In this document: positions 33,391-42,203 of the stretch, piece after piece | Position numbering within the stretch: the first letter of the stretch is position 1 | Layout: each line of letters begins with the position of its first letter | NCBI GenBank assembly: GCA_964629015.1 | Contig: CAZVMN010000003.1 | Coordinates: forward strand, 1 to 64,000 | Direction: 5' to 3' | Source: Oceanococcus sp964629015 | Lineage (GTDB): Bacteria; Pseudomonadota; Gammaproteobacteria; Nevskiales; Oceanococcaceae | DNA length: 64,000 nt | Translations under genes and position numbers: made by a program | Notes under the pieces: generated by a model | Told to the model about the DNA's origin: nothing | The model's database searches: none | What the model saw: only the letters and a program-made list of their open reading frames with translations

Positions 33391-35415
33391 TCAGCTTTGC
33401 GGGCTATACCAAATGGGTGACGTCCAGGCGCGTTCCTGGATGGTGCGCGGGTAAGTGTCGTCGCAACAGGCGGCGAACTCCTCGGGCACGGCAGAGGGAT
33501 CGGCGCAGGATATGCCGGCTTTGAGACATTGGCGTGACGACCAGCGGCAGCTTGGGTTTTCCACCACTCTGGCGTAGTAAAACGCGCGCTGAGCGGGGTC
33601 AAAGTTGGAGTCCTGCCAGACTGAACAGAGTTCCGCGAAACCCGTCCCTGTCGGTGTGCAACTGGACATGTCGACGCCGGCACCGTTGTCTGCATCGCCC
33701 GCGATATCAAACACTTGTTCGTGCTTGCCGGTGGCGTCATGCCAGCCTTTGATGATCTGTATGCGCTGCAAAACACCGGCATCTTGAGTGTCGGGTTGTG
33801 GATCGGCCATCGCCCAGACCGCCATTTTGGGTGCGGCACTGCCAGCTGGTGCAGGCGGCAGATCGGCGCCCATCGGGACGCCATTCTGGTAACCGGCGGC
33901 GACGAAATCTTCACGCTCACACAGGTCATCCGGCAGATCAAAGCCGCCAAAGCTACGGACGATTGGGCGGGTGCCGCTGGTGCCGTAAACCTCTTTGCGA
34001 CGGAGCGCCTCAAACAGGGAGGTTCGAGTGTTTTGCTCAGCCCACACCACAGCCAAGCCGCCGGGGCTGTATTCGACCAAGTCAGTCAGTCCCGGAGGCA
34101 CTTCGTCGGTGGCAGCGGCGCCCGCGCCACCATGACCGGGGAAGTTGTCTTCGTTGGTCAGGCCTGGGGTGCCAAGGTGGGTGTCGGAGCTGCTGATGAA
34201 GCCGTACTTGAACGGGTTGACGCCAAGCTCCAGTTCCAAGCGCAAACCGTCTTTGAGGGCTTCGCGCAGGAAGTCCTGCTCGACCGGTTCACCGGTGTTG
34301 ACACCACCGAAGCGGTCGCCGGTCAGGTTGTTGTAGGGCAGCAGTTCAAAACCACAAAGCTCATCTTCTGCGCCCGGGCCACTGGTGCCTAAACATTCGG
34401 ACTGCCCTTTGTGTTGGTAAATCTCGGCCAGCGGTTCGTTGCGCTGACGCGCTTGGGCGACTGCGCGGGTGTAGGGATCGCCATTCTTGTCGACCGGGTC
34501 GAACATCAGCCCGGCGCTGAGATTGGAGTTGTGCGGAATGGTCAGGAACTCACAATCGTTTTCCAGCTGACACAGCTCGTCCAGAATGCTCCAGAGATTT
34601 TCCGGTTCCGGATACTCCTGGAATGCGGGCGGTAACTCTGGCACCTGTGAAGTCTTGAAGATGACATTGCGGTGCAGGTTGTTGGACAGCGGTGCGCCGG
34701 TCCATTCGTAACCCACGAAGGTGGTGAATTGGCAGTCATCGCTGCGGTCGTAGTGGGTGTCGGCCGCTTTGCGAATGTCATTCCACGGTGTTTGCGCCGC
34801 ATCCAGACATTGCGTGCCGCCCAGGCCACAGTACGGCAGTCGCGGCACCGTGCCATCGGCGCCGATCAGCGGCAGAGAGTTGATGATGGGCAGCGCCGCC
34901 AATGGCGTTTGCGACAAGTCCGGTAATCCGACCGCGACCAAGTTAAAAAACAAGAACGCATTTTCTGGCGATTGTCGGTAAAACACGCATTCCGGCGCGT
35001 TGTACTGCAGATAGTCAGGGTTGGTGCAAATTTCCACCTCGCCAAACAGCTCCGCATGATCGGTAACGGCGGCGAAATCCAGTGGTCGGCTGAGTTGAGC
35101 AAAACGCAGCGGCTCGCCCTCGGTGGTGTAGGGCTGAATGCCCAGCGTTGCGCCTTTGGCAAAACGATAGGACTGATCTGGACTGATGATGGTGCCTTGG
35201 GTGTTGGCATCCAGCGAATACACAGTGTGGACGTGCAAATCGCCGAAGTACGCGTTCTTCAGCGGGTTGTGATCGTTGCAGACGCGCTCGGTGTCGGCGA
35301 TGGGAGGTGTGTCACCGCCGTCCGGAAAAGGCACCGGGTCCTGCGAGGTGCGGCAACCCAGCAGGCTTAGAACGCCAGCCAGGAGAATCAGTCGGCGGAT
35401 AGACGCGTTGTGCAT
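33391..35415 (-). CDS. DUF3604 family lipoprotein
   Basis: A 674-residue predicted lipoprotein, lipobox LLGC with cysteine 21. The DUF3604 signatures are NAYFGDLHVHTVYSLDA near residue 54, DFAAVTDHAELFGE near 114, TFVGYEWTGAP, LTIPHNSN, SSSDTHLG and YGTSGTRP. The HxHT and DH motifs resemble PHP-type metal-binding phosphoesterases, so a metal-dependent hydrolase is likely, but I know of no established substrate. Many cysteines in the second half suggest disulfides formed in the periplasm. It follows an SDR gene by 26 bases and precedes a periplasmic PPIase gene. Confidence 0.87.
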   Translation of the reverse strand: MHNASIRRLILLAGVLSLLGCRTSQDPVPFPDGGDTPPIADTERVCNDHNPLKNAYFGDLHVHTVYSLDANTQGTIISPDQSYRFAKGATLGIQPYTTEGEPLRFAQLSRPLDFAAVTDHAELFGEVEICTNPDYLQYNAPECVFYRQSPENAFLFFNLVAVGLPDLSQTPLAALPIINSLPLIGADGTVPRLPYCGLGGTQCLDAAQTPWNDIRKAADTHYDRSDDCQFTTFVGYEWTGAPLSNNLHRNVIFKTSQVPELPPAFQEYPEPENLWSILDELCQLENDCEFLTIPHNSNLSAGLMFDPVDKNGDPYTRAVAQARQRNEPLAEIYQHKGQSECLGTSGPGAEDELCGFELLPYNNLTGDRFGGVNTGEPVEQDFLREALKDGLRLELELGVNPFKYGFISSSDTHLGTPGLTNEDNFPGHGGAGAAATDEVPPGLTDLVEYSPGGLAVVWAEQNTRTSLFEALRRKEVYGTSGTRPIVRSFGGFDLPDDLCEREDFVAAGYQNGVPMGADLPPAPAGSAAPKMAVWAMADPQPDTQDAGVLQRIQIIKGWHDATGKHEQVFDIAGDADNGAGVDMSSCTPTGTGFAELCSVWQDSNFDPAQRAFYYARVVENPSCRWSSRQCLKAGISCADPSAVPEEFAACCDDTYPRTIQERAWTSPIWYSPQS

Positions 35416-35441
35416 GGTGTCTCCTCATGAAGCGCGTGCTC

Positions 35442-36209
35442 TTAATTTTTATTGACGGTGGCTTTGTCCAGAAATGCCGGGCGTTCGCCGCCACCGTTGA
35501 TCACGATATTACTGCCAGAAATGTAACTGGCCGATGCGGACGCCAGCCACACGCAAGCGTTGCCGATATCAGATGGTTCAGCCAGACGCTGCATCGGAAT
35601 GGTGCTGGCCACCGCAGCGATACCCGCCTCATCGCCAAAATGCAGATGAGCTTGCTCGGTCAGTACCGGACCGGGGCTCACCGCGGCCACGCGCACCTTC
35701 GGCGCCCACTCGACGGCCAGCGACTGGGTCAGATTCAAAAGCCCGGCTTTGGCCGCGCCGTACGCTGCGGTGCCGGGGGAAGCACGGTCCGCACTGACGC
35801 TGCCGATATTGATAATCACGCCGCCGCCGTCTTGTTTCTGCATCTGTGCATTTGCACCCTGAGCCAGGTTTAGCGGTGCGAGCAAATTGAGCCGGACTAT
35901 GGCTTCATGAAAGCGCGGTGACGCGGTGTCGGCCATGGCAAACGGTGAGCCGCCGGCGTTGTTGACCAGCACGTCGAGACGACCATGACGTTGCACGATG
36001 TCATTCAGCAAACGCGTGCACGCATCGGCATCGCGGATATCGGCAGCCACAAACTCGGCGCTGTTGCCGTCGACCGATATGGGTTTTTCCGGGGTATTGC
36101 GTGCGGTGATGATGACGGTGTCACCGCGCGCCAGGAAAGCTTGGCTGATCCCCAGACCGACGCCTTTCGCGCCCCCCGTGATCAGAACGACTTGCGCTGA
36201 TGCTGTCAT
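35442..36209 (-). CDS. SDR family oxidoreductase
   Basis: A 255-residue classical short-chain dehydrogenase/reductase. Cofactor motif TGGAKGVG is at 11-18, NNAG at 83-86, and the catalytic triad is S137, Y150 and K154 (AAYGAAKAG). The C-terminal GGGERPAFL is slightly atypical. Substrate is not readable; a hydroxysteroid or hydroxyacyl substrate would fit the neighbourhood. The start overlaps the WS/DGAT stop by 4 bases and the DUF3604 gene follows 26 bases later, so it belongs to the same operon. Confidence 0.9.
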   Translation of the reverse strand: MTASAQVVLITGGAKGVGLGISQAFLARGDTVIITARNTPEKPISVDGNSAEFVAADIRDADACTRLLNDIVQRHGRLDVLVNNAGGSPFAMADTASPRFHEAIVRLNLLAPLNLAQGANAQMQKQDGGGVIINIGSVSADRASPGTAAYGAAKAGLLNLTQSLAVEWAPKVRVAAVSPGPVLTEQAHLHFGDEAGIAAVASTIPMQRLAEPSDIGNACVWLASASASYISGSNIVINGGGERPAFLDKATVNKN

Positions 36210-37645
36210 GCTTTTGCCGTGGCCTTTGTCTTGCGAACGGAGGCGGTTTTGCGCTTGGGTTTTGGCTTGGCCATCGCCGTTTCCAGCTCATCCAGCGACT
36301 CACGGATATACACCGCTATACGTTGCAGATTGGGAATGGTGCCGCGGCAGCCCACGATGCCGAATGAAATTTTGTCGGCATAACCGACAATGGTGACGTT
36401 CAGGGTGTGGCCGTCGAACAGCAGTGACACCGGGTAAATCGCCTCCATTTGCGAGCCGCGAAAATACAGCGGCTTCTTCGCTGCGATCACGTTGGACACG
36501 GTCAGATTGAACATCGGCGGCAGTTGCTGGGTCAGGCCGGTGAGCTGGCCCAGCAACATCGGTGCGATGCCGATCACCGAATACTGGTTCAGGGCCTCAT
36601 TTGGCAAGGAGGCCATTTTGGCTTTGGTGTCCGAGGTGGTGGCATTGATGTAACTCAAGCGTTCTGCCGGGTTGGCCAAATGCGAGCCCAGCGGGCAGAC
36701 AAAGCCGACCACGCGGTTGCCCGGTTTGTCGTTGAGGTGCGGAAGGCCGATAGGCACAGAGGCGTATAGCGTTTTCTCCGGCAGTACGCCTTGCTCATCC
36801 AGATAACGCCGCAGTGCACCGCCCAGAATCGCCAGGCACACGTCGTTCACCGTGGTGTTGCCATCCTTGCTGAGCGCACGAGCGCGATCCATCTCTATCC
36901 ACTGGGTGGCGACGCGACGGTGCTTGGTGATGCGGCCATTGAAGATGGTGCGCGGGATCTCCATCAGATTCGGCAGGCCGCCGTGCGGGTTGTCGGCCGT
37001 GCGCGCCATTTCGCGCATTCTTTTGACCAGCTTGACCGAGCCTTGCAGGTTTTTGCCGCTGATCGTCAGTGCGTTCTTGACCATGTCATTGGCGTTGACG
37101 TTCTTCGGCACCGAGCTCTTGCGCGCCGGGCTGGTCAGAGACCATGGACCGGCATCGGTGGCTTCATCGGGCTCGTCGGACAGCCAGTTGTTCATCATCT
37201 TGATCGCTGTGAAACCATCCACAGCGCTGTGGTGGGCCTTTTGGTAGACCGCGAAACGGCGATTCTCCAAGCCTTCGATCAGATGGCATTCCCACAGCGG
37301 TTTGGTCATATCCATGGGAATGGAATGCAGGCGCGAGATCAAAACCCCTAGCTCGCGTTCTCCGCCGGGATGCGGCAAGGCGGAGTGGCGCAGGTGGTAA
37401 TCGATGTCGATGTTTTTGGCTTCTTCCCATTGCGGCAACAAACGCCCGCTTCGACTCTGCTTGAGGCGCCAGTTGTAGGGCGGGTTGATCACCGGTCGGG
37501 TGCGCATAAAGGCGAACAACTCACTCAGATAATCGGGTGGAGCATCATCCGGTAGCTGGAAAATCATCAGCCCCGCCACATGCATGGGCGTGCGCTTGCT
37601 TTCCATGCGCACGAAGGACGCGTCGAGTGGATTGAGCAGGTTCAT
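36206..37645 (-). CDS. wax ester synthase / diacylglycerol acyltransferase (WS/DGAT)
   Basis: A 479-residue acyl-CoA:alcohol or diacylglycerol acyltransferase. The catalytic motif HHSAVDG is at residues 138-144. Further family blocks are the N-terminal NPLDASFVRMESKRTPMHV, PLWECHLIEGL, DVCLAILGGALRRYL and SNVIAAKKPLYFRGS. The C-terminus carries a basic Lys/Arg/Ala tail. It would store fatty acids or esterify sterol-like alcohols. The frame is open further upstream, but the ATG at 37645 gives the family N-terminus. It opens a six-gene minus-strand operon, with the shared bipartite element 46 bases upstream. Confidence 0.92.
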   Translation of the reverse strand: MNLLNPLDASFVRMESKRTPMHVAGLMIFQLPDDAPPDYLSELFAFMRTRPVINPPYNWRLKQSRSGRLLPQWEEAKNIDIDYHLRHSALPHPGGERELGVLISRLHSIPMDMTKPLWECHLIEGLENRRFAVYQKAHHSAVDGFTAIKMMNNWLSDEPDEATDAGPWSLTSPARKSSVPKNVNANDMVKNALTISGKNLQGSVKLVKRMREMARTADNPHGGLPNLMEIPRTIFNGRITKHRRVATQWIEMDRARALSKDGNTTVNDVCLAILGGALRRYLDEQGVLPEKTLYASVPIGLPHLNDKPGNRVVGFVCPLGSHLANPAERLSYINATTSDTKAKMASLPNEALNQYSVIGIAPMLLGQLTGLTQQLPPMFNLTVSNVIAAKKPLYFRGSQMEAIYPVSLLFDGHTLNVTIVGYADKISFGIVGCRGTIPNLQRIAVYIRESLDELETAMAKPKPKRKTASVRKTKATAKA

Positions 37646-37691
37646 GGGTCTCCAAGGCGCTACGGCGCCCAATTTTTTTCTAAGTTGGACA

Positions 37692-37729
37692 AGCTTAGCG
37701 CCAAATTCCGGCCACGCGTGGTCCGTTTG
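37692..37729 (-). promoter_or_regulatory. bipartite 38-bp element, copy 1 (before WS/DGAT operon)
   Basis: On the plus strand it reads AGCTTAGCGCCA, 17 variable bases, GTCCGTTTG. The same 21 fixed bases with the same spacing occur at 42728-42765. Here the second half is part of a perfect inverted repeat GGTCC-GTTT-GGACC (37720-37733). On the minus strand CAAACGGAC precedes TGGCGCTAAGCT. The gene-proximal edge is 46 bases from the WS/DGAT ATG. Confidence 0.75.
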
Positions 37730-37838
37730 GACCGTAGTCCAATTGGGTGAAGCTGTGAAACCGGCGAAATCCAACAATGGCCAACGCTGCGCACAGCTGT
37801 TGCGCTGTGCCCGTTCAACTGCTGGAAGCTGCTCGCCG

Positions 37839-38660
37839 ATGTCCGAATTACCGATCCCGGAAGCCCATTACGTCACTGCCAATGGCCTGAGAATTCACTA
37901 TCAGGACGAAGGGCAGGGGCAGCCTGTGGTGTTTCTCCACGGCAGTGGCCCCGGGGCGAGTGGTTACAGCAATTTCAAGATGAACTATCCGCAGTTGGCT
38001 GCTGCCGGGTACCGCTGCATCGTGCTTGACTTGCCGGGCTACGGGCGCTCGGACAAACCCGGGGATGCGCAGTACATCAATGATTTTTTCATTGAAACCT
38101 TGCATGCCTTTATCGCTGAGCTTGGCCTGGGCCCTGTCACCCTGCTGGGGAACTCGCTGGGTGGCGCGATTGCGCTCGGCTATGCCTTAGCCCATCCCGA
38201 CGATGTGTCACGGCTGATCTTGATGGCGCCAGGTGGTGTGGAAGAGCGTGAAGCCTACTTTGAGATGGAAGGCATCAAACGCATGATGGCCTTGTTCGCG
38301 CAGGGGCCTCTGAACCACGACAGCATGCGTAAATTGCTCGGTTTTCAGTTGTTCGATGCCAGCCAGGTCCGTGACGAAGTCGTCAACGAGCGCGTGGCCG
38401 TGTGTGCGCTGCAGCCGTCGACGGTGTTGTCGACCATGCGGGTGCCCAACTATGAGTCGCGCTTGGGCGAAATCAATTGCCCAACCTTGGGGTTCTGGGG
38501 CATGAACGATCAGTTCAATCCTCTCTCGGGTGCGCAGAAGGTGGCCGCGGGCATTCGTGATTGCAAGATGGTGCTGCTCAACCAGTGTGGACATTGGGTC
38601 ATGGTCGAGCATCAGGACTTCTTCAATCGCAGCTGCATCGACTTCCTCAAACACTCATGA
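37839..38660 (+). CDS. meta-cleavage product hydrolase, TesD/HsaD/BphD-like
   Basis: A 273-residue alpha/beta hydrolase of the C-C bond hydrolase family. The oxyanion motif HGSGPGASG is at 34-42, and the catalytic residues are S106 (GNSLGG), D224 (GMNDQFNP) and H252 (CGHWVMVEH), all at family positions. In steroid degradation HsaD/TesD splits the ring-A cleavage product into a HIP-type acid and a hydroxyhexadienoate. The dioxygenase (HsaC/TesB) is not in the window. The frame is open far upstream, but ATG 37839 gives the expected length. The stop overlaps the next gene by 4 bases. Aromatic-ring degradation is an alternative role. Confidence 0.88.
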   Translation: MSELPIPEAHYVTANGLRIHYQDEGQGQPVVFLHGSGPGASGYSNFKMNYPQLAAAGYRCIVLDLPGYGRSDKPGDAQYINDFFIETLHAFIAELGLGPVTLLGNSLGGAIALGYALAHPDDVSRLILMAPGGVEEREAYFEMEGIKRMMALFAQGPLNHDSMRKLLGFQLFDASQVRDEVVNERVAVCALQPSTVLSTMRVPNYESRLGEINCPTLGFWGMNDQFNPLSGAQKVAAGIRDCKMVLLNQCGHWVMVEHQDFFNRSCIDFLKHS

Positions 38661-39454
38661 CCCTGTGCCCGGAATTGATCGCCGCCTTGGGCGATGAGCT
38701 GTTTGCAGCTTTGCGTGAGCGCCGCACTCTGTCGCCATTGACCAGTCGCCACCCCGACCTCTCGATAGAAGAGGCCTACCGCATTTCTCTGCGCATGCTG
38801 GAGCGTCGCAAGGCCGAAGCTGAGCGCGTGGTCGGCAAGAAAATCGGCGTGACCAGCAAAGCCGTGCAGGACATGCTCGGTGTGCACCAGCCGGATTTCG
38901 GTTTTCTCACCAATGTGATGGAGATGACCAACGGCGCCAGCGTGAGTTTGGCTGAGCAGCGACTGATTCAGCCGCGTGCCGAAGGTGAGATCGCGTTTCG
39001 TCTCAACAAAGATCTGCGTGGTCCCGGCATCACGGCTGACGACGTGCTGGATGCGACCGAATACGTTTCCGCGTGTTTCGAAATTGTCGATTCGCGTATC
39101 GATGACTGGAAAATCAAGATTCAGGACACCGTGGCGGACAATGCCTCCTGCGGTGTTTTTGTGGTCGGTGATGAACGTATCGATCCGCGCAGCCTGGATT
39201 TGGCCGCCGCTGCGATGACCGTGTGGCGCAATGGCGAACAGGTCGCTGAAGGCCTGGGCAGTGCGGTGCAGGGGCATCCGGCCAACGCCGTGGCCTGGTT
39301 GGCCAACACCCTGGGCGAGTTCGGCATTCCTTTTCTCGCTGGTGAGCTGATTTTGTCGGGTTCGCTGGCACCGCTGTTGCCGATTGCCCCTGGCGATGAA
39401 TACACCCTGCGAATCGAAGGCATCGGTGATGCCGCGATTCGCTTCGTTGATTAA
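38657..39454 (+). CDS. 2-keto-4-pentenoate hydratase, TesE/HsaE/MhpD-like
   Basis: A 265-residue hydratase that adds water to 2-hydroxy-2,4-dienoates to give 4-hydroxy-2-oxoacids. Family motifs are GKKIGVTSKAVQDMLGVHQP, PRAEGEIAF with the metal-binding glutamates, FEIVDSRIDDWKI and DNASCGVFVVG. The ATGA overlap with the hydrolase gene shows coupled translation. The acylating aldehyde dehydrogenase follows after 30 bases. In the steroid pathway the substrate would be 2-hydroxyhexa-2,4-dienoate. Confidence 0.92.
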   Translation: MTLCPELIAALGDELFAALRERRTLSPLTSRHPDLSIEEAYRISLRMLERRKAEAERVVGKKIGVTSKAVQDMLGVHQPDFGFLTNVMEMTNGASVSLAEQRLIQPRAEGEIAFRLNKDLRGPGITADDVLDATEYVSACFEIVDSRIDDWKIKIQDTVADNASCGVFVVGDERIDPRSLDLAAAAMTVWRNGEQVAEGLGSAVQGHPANAVAWLANTLGEFGIPFLAGELILSGSLAPLLPIAPGDEYTLRIEGIGDAAIRFVD

Positions 39455-39484
39455 GTCCGCGCCACCGCGGAGTGAGAACCTGTC

Positions 39485-40396
39485 ATGAGCAAAATCAATT
39501 GCGCGATTATCGGGTCCGGCAATATCGGTACCGATCTTCTGTACAAACTCAAGCGTTCCGAGCTTCTGAATCCAGTCTGGATGGTCGGCATTGAGCCGGA
39601 ATCCGAAGGCTTGGCGCGGGCCCGTGACCTGGGGCTGAAGACCACCCATGAAGGTGTGGACGGCTTGGTTCCGCATGTTCTGGACGACGAGGTCAAGATT
39701 GCCTTCGATGCGACCTCGGCCTACGTGCACCAGGACAACTCCGACAAACTCACCGCGCTGGGCGTGATGATGATCGATCTGACCCCAGCGGCGATTGGAC
39801 CCTACTGCGTGCCGCCGATCAATCTGGCCGAGCATGCGGGCAAGCGCGAACCCAACGTCAATATGGTGACCTGCGGTGGCCAGGCGACCATACCGATGGT
39901 GTACGCGGTGTCGCGGGTGCAGCCAGTGAAATACGGTGAGATCGTGGCCACGGTGTCATCCAAATCCGTGGGGCCGGGCACCCGCAAGAATATTGACGAG
40001 TTCACTCGCACAACCTCGGGCGCGGTGGAGAAAATCGGCGGCGCCAAACAGGGCAAGGCGATCATCGTGATCAATCCTGCCGATCCGCCTTTGATCATGC
40101 GTGACACCATTCATTGTCTGACCGAGGACGAGCCTGATCAGGCGGCCATCACCCAGTCGGTGCACGACATGATCGCCGAGGTGCAGAAATATGTACCCGG
40201 CTACACCTTGAAGAACGGACCGGTTTTTGACGGCAATCGGGTGACGGTGTTCCTGGAAGTCGAAGGCTTGGGCGACTTCCTGCCCAAGTACGCCGGCAAT
40301 CTCGACATCATGACCGCTTCGGCGGCGCGCACGGCGGAAATGTTCGCCGAAGAAATGCTCGCCGGCCGACTCAACTTCGAACCGGCGGCAGCCTGA
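39485..40396 (+). CDS. acetaldehyde/propionaldehyde dehydrogenase (acylating), TesF/HsaG/MhpF-like
   Basis: A 303-residue NAD-dependent acylating aldehyde dehydrogenase. The N-terminal Rossmann motif is IIGSGNIGTDLLYKL. The catalytic cysteine lies in MVTCGGQATIPMV near residue 128, and the GPGTRKNIDEFTRTTS block is diagnostic. It normally forms a channelling complex with the aldolase encoded 10 bases downstream, converting the volatile aldehyde to acetyl-CoA or propionyl-CoA. Chain-length preference cannot be read; the steroid context would predict propionaldehyde. Confidence 0.94.
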   Translation: MSKINCAIIGSGNIGTDLLYKLKRSELLNPVWMVGIEPESEGLARARDLGLKTTHEGVDGLVPHVLDDEVKIAFDATSAYVHQDNSDKLTALGVMMIDLTPAAIGPYCVPPINLAEHAGKREPNVNMVTCGGQATIPMVYAVSRVQPVKYGEIVATVSSKSVGPGTRKNIDEFTRTTSGAVEKIGGAKQGKAIIVINPADPPLIMRDTIHCLTEDEPDQAAITQSVHDMIAEVQKYVPGYTLKNGPVFDGNRVTVFLEVEGLGDFLPKYAGNLDIMTASAARTAEMFAEEMLAGRLNFEPAAA

Positions 40397-40406
40397 GGAC
40401 ACCAGC

Positions 40407-41438
40407 ATGGATTTGAAAGGAACCCAGATCAAAGTGCATGACATGTCGCTGCGCGACGGTATGCATCCCAAGCGTCACCAGATCACCATCGAGCAGATGA
40501 AGTCGATCTCTCAAGGCCTGGATGAGGCCGGTGTGCCACTGATTGAAGTCACCCACGGTGACGGTCTTGGCGGCGCGTCGGTCAATTACGGTTTTCCGGC
40601 GGCAACCGACGAAGAGTATCTGCGCGCGGTCATCCCTGGCCTCAAACAGGCCAAAGTCTCCGCACTGCTGTTGCCGGGTATCGGCACGGTGGATCACCTG
40701 CGCATGGCCTACGACTGTGGTGTCAGCACCATCCGTGTGGCCACGCATTGCACCGAGGCGGATGTGTCCGAGCAGCACATTTCGCTGGGTCGCAAGATGG
40801 AGATGGATACCGTCGGCTTCCTGATGATGGCGCACATGATTCCGGCCGAACAGTTGGTCGAGCAGGCGCTGTTGATGGAAAGCTATGGCGCTAACTGTCT
40901 GTATATCACCGATTCGGCGGGTTACATGCTGCCGGACGATGTGAAATCTCGTGTCGCCCTGCTGCGTGACAAAGCCAAGCCGGAAACCGAAATTGGGTTT
41001 CACGGTCACCACAACCTGTCCATGGGCGTCGCCAACTCCATTGCTGCGGTGCAAGCGGGCGCTCGCCGCATTGATGCCGCTTGCGGTGGTCTGGGTGCGG
41101 GTGCCGGTAACACGCCGTTGGAGGTGTTTGTCGCGGTGTGCGAGCGCATGGGGATAGAGACCGGCGTGGATGTGTTCAAGATTTCCGATGTGGCCGAGGA
41201 TCTGGTCACCCCGATCATGGACTTCCAGGTCCGTATCGACCGCAATGCACTCACCTTGGGTTATGCCGGGGTGTATTCCTCGTTCCTGTTGTTTGCCAAG
41301 CGTGCCGAAGAGAAATATGGCATCCCCGCACGGGAAATCCTCATCGACCTGGGCAAGCGCAAGATGGTGGGTGGACAGGAAGACATGATCGAAGATGCCG
41401 CCTTGACCATGGCGCGCGAGCGTGGCTTGATCGCCTGA
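40407..41438 (+). CDS. 4-hydroxy-2-oxovalerate aldolase, TesG/HsaF/MhpE-like
   Basis: A 343-residue class II, metal-dependent pyruvate aldolase. The motif HDMSLRDGMHPKRHQ near residues 12-26 and the metal ligands in GFHGHHNLSMGVANS near 197 are characteristic. The DmpG-like communication domain follows (DACGGLGAGAGNTPLEVFVAV). It yields pyruvate plus acetaldehyde or propionaldehyde for the partner dehydrogenase. It ends the four-gene meta-cleavage run; the next plus-strand gene is 67 bases on and unrelated in sequence. Confidence 0.94.
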   Translation: MDLKGTQIKVHDMSLRDGMHPKRHQITIEQMKSISQGLDEAGVPLIEVTHGDGLGGASVNYGFPAATDEEYLRAVIPGLKQAKVSALLLPGIGTVDHLRMAYDCGVSTIRVATHCTEADVSEQHISLGRKMEMDTVGFLMMAHMIPAEQLVEQALLMESYGANCLYITDSAGYMLPDDVKSRVALLRDKAKPETEIGFHGHHNLSMGVANSIAAVQAGARRIDAACGGLGAGAGNTPLEVFVAVCERMGIETGVDVFKISDVAEDLVTPIMDFQVRIDRNALTLGYAGVYSSFLLFAKRAEEKYGIPAREILIDLGKRKMVGGQEDMIEDAALTMARERGLIA

Positions 41439-41505
41439 AGGCAAGTTCGCACCCTGCAGCCTGCTTGTGGTCAGATAGAGGTCTCTGATCGTCTGAGTGA
41501 ACACC

Positions 41506-42177
41506 ATGGATGCCGCTGACCCCGCTCAAACTGCTGCGCCACAACGGTCCGGCTGCAAGCTGTTTCTGATTGTCTTTGCTGCGATGTTGTTGGCTTTGTT
41601 GGTCGCCGGGCTGGCGGCCAAATGGTGGCTATTTCCATCGCAGTTAAAGCCGGTGGAATTGCGCCCGGCAGAGAAAGCGGAACTCAATCTCAAGTTGCGC
41701 GCGTTGGGCTATCAGGACGATGCGTATCCCGAAGTGGCATCGGAGACGCCGTTGCAGCCACAGCCGTATACCGAGGACGGGGCCAGCCGCGAAGTGCGGT
41801 TCAAGGAACGTGAGCTGAATGCGTTGCTGGCCAAGAACACCGACTTGGCGAGCAAATTGGCGATTGATCTGTCAGATGAACTGGCCAGTGCTCGGCTGGT
41901 GTTGCCACTGGACCCGGATTTCCCATTTTTGGGCGGCCAGACCTTGCGCATGAATGCAGGCCTGGAGGTGGCGTTTCGTGAGCAGCGCCCGGTGATCGTG
42001 CTCAAGGGCGTGAGTGCTTGGGGTGTGCCGTTGCCCAATGCGTGGTTGGGTAATCTCAAGAATGTCGATCTGGTTGAGAAATTCGGCGCCCAGGGCGGCT
42101 TCTGGCAGGCCTTCGCCGATGGCGTTGACCTGATCGAAGTGCGCGACGGCGAGCTGTTCGTAAAGCTGCGCGAGTAA
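41506..42177 (+). CDS. membrane-anchored protein, function unknown
   Basis: A 223-residue protein with a single N-terminal membrane helix (about residues 19-42, LFLIVFAAMLLALLVAG) and a periplasmic domain of about 180 residues. I recognise no catalytic motif. The sequence VRFKERELNALLAKN, then DLSDELASARLVLPLDPDFP, suggests an alternating beta-sheet domain with a helical cap. ATG 41506 has a GAG ribosome site 8 bases upstream; GTG 41497 is possible. It follows the aldolase gene by 67 bases on the same strand and converges with the NTF2-like gene, so membership in the catabolic operon is uncertain. Confidence 0.65.
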   Translation: MDAADPAQTAAPQRSGCKLFLIVFAAMLLALLVAGLAAKWWLFPSQLKPVELRPAEKAELNLKLRALGYQDDAYPEVASETPLQPQPYTEDGASREVRFKERELNALLAKNTDLASKLAIDLSDELASARLVLPLDPDFPFLGGQTLRMNAGLEVAFREQRPVIVLKGVSAWGVPLPNAWLGNLKNVDLVEKFGAQGGFWQAFADGVDLIEVRDGELFVKLRE

Positions 42178-42203
42178 ATCTCGCGCCGCAGTATCGTTCT
42201 GCC

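Noticed and set aside
37692..37703. Reading of TGGCGCTAAGCT as a sigma-54 promoter
   Set aside because: The distance between GG and GC is 6 bases instead of the required 10, so a sigma-54 site is not supported.
37712..37721. Perfect palindrome CCACGCGTGG inside the spacer of bipartite element copy 1
   Set aside because: It is not present in the spacer of copy 2, so it is not part of the shared element.
38612..39835. 407-codon minus-strand frame opposite the hydratase and dehydrogenase genes
   Set aside because: Shadow of two well-supported genes; it spans the gap between them and shows no recognisable domain.
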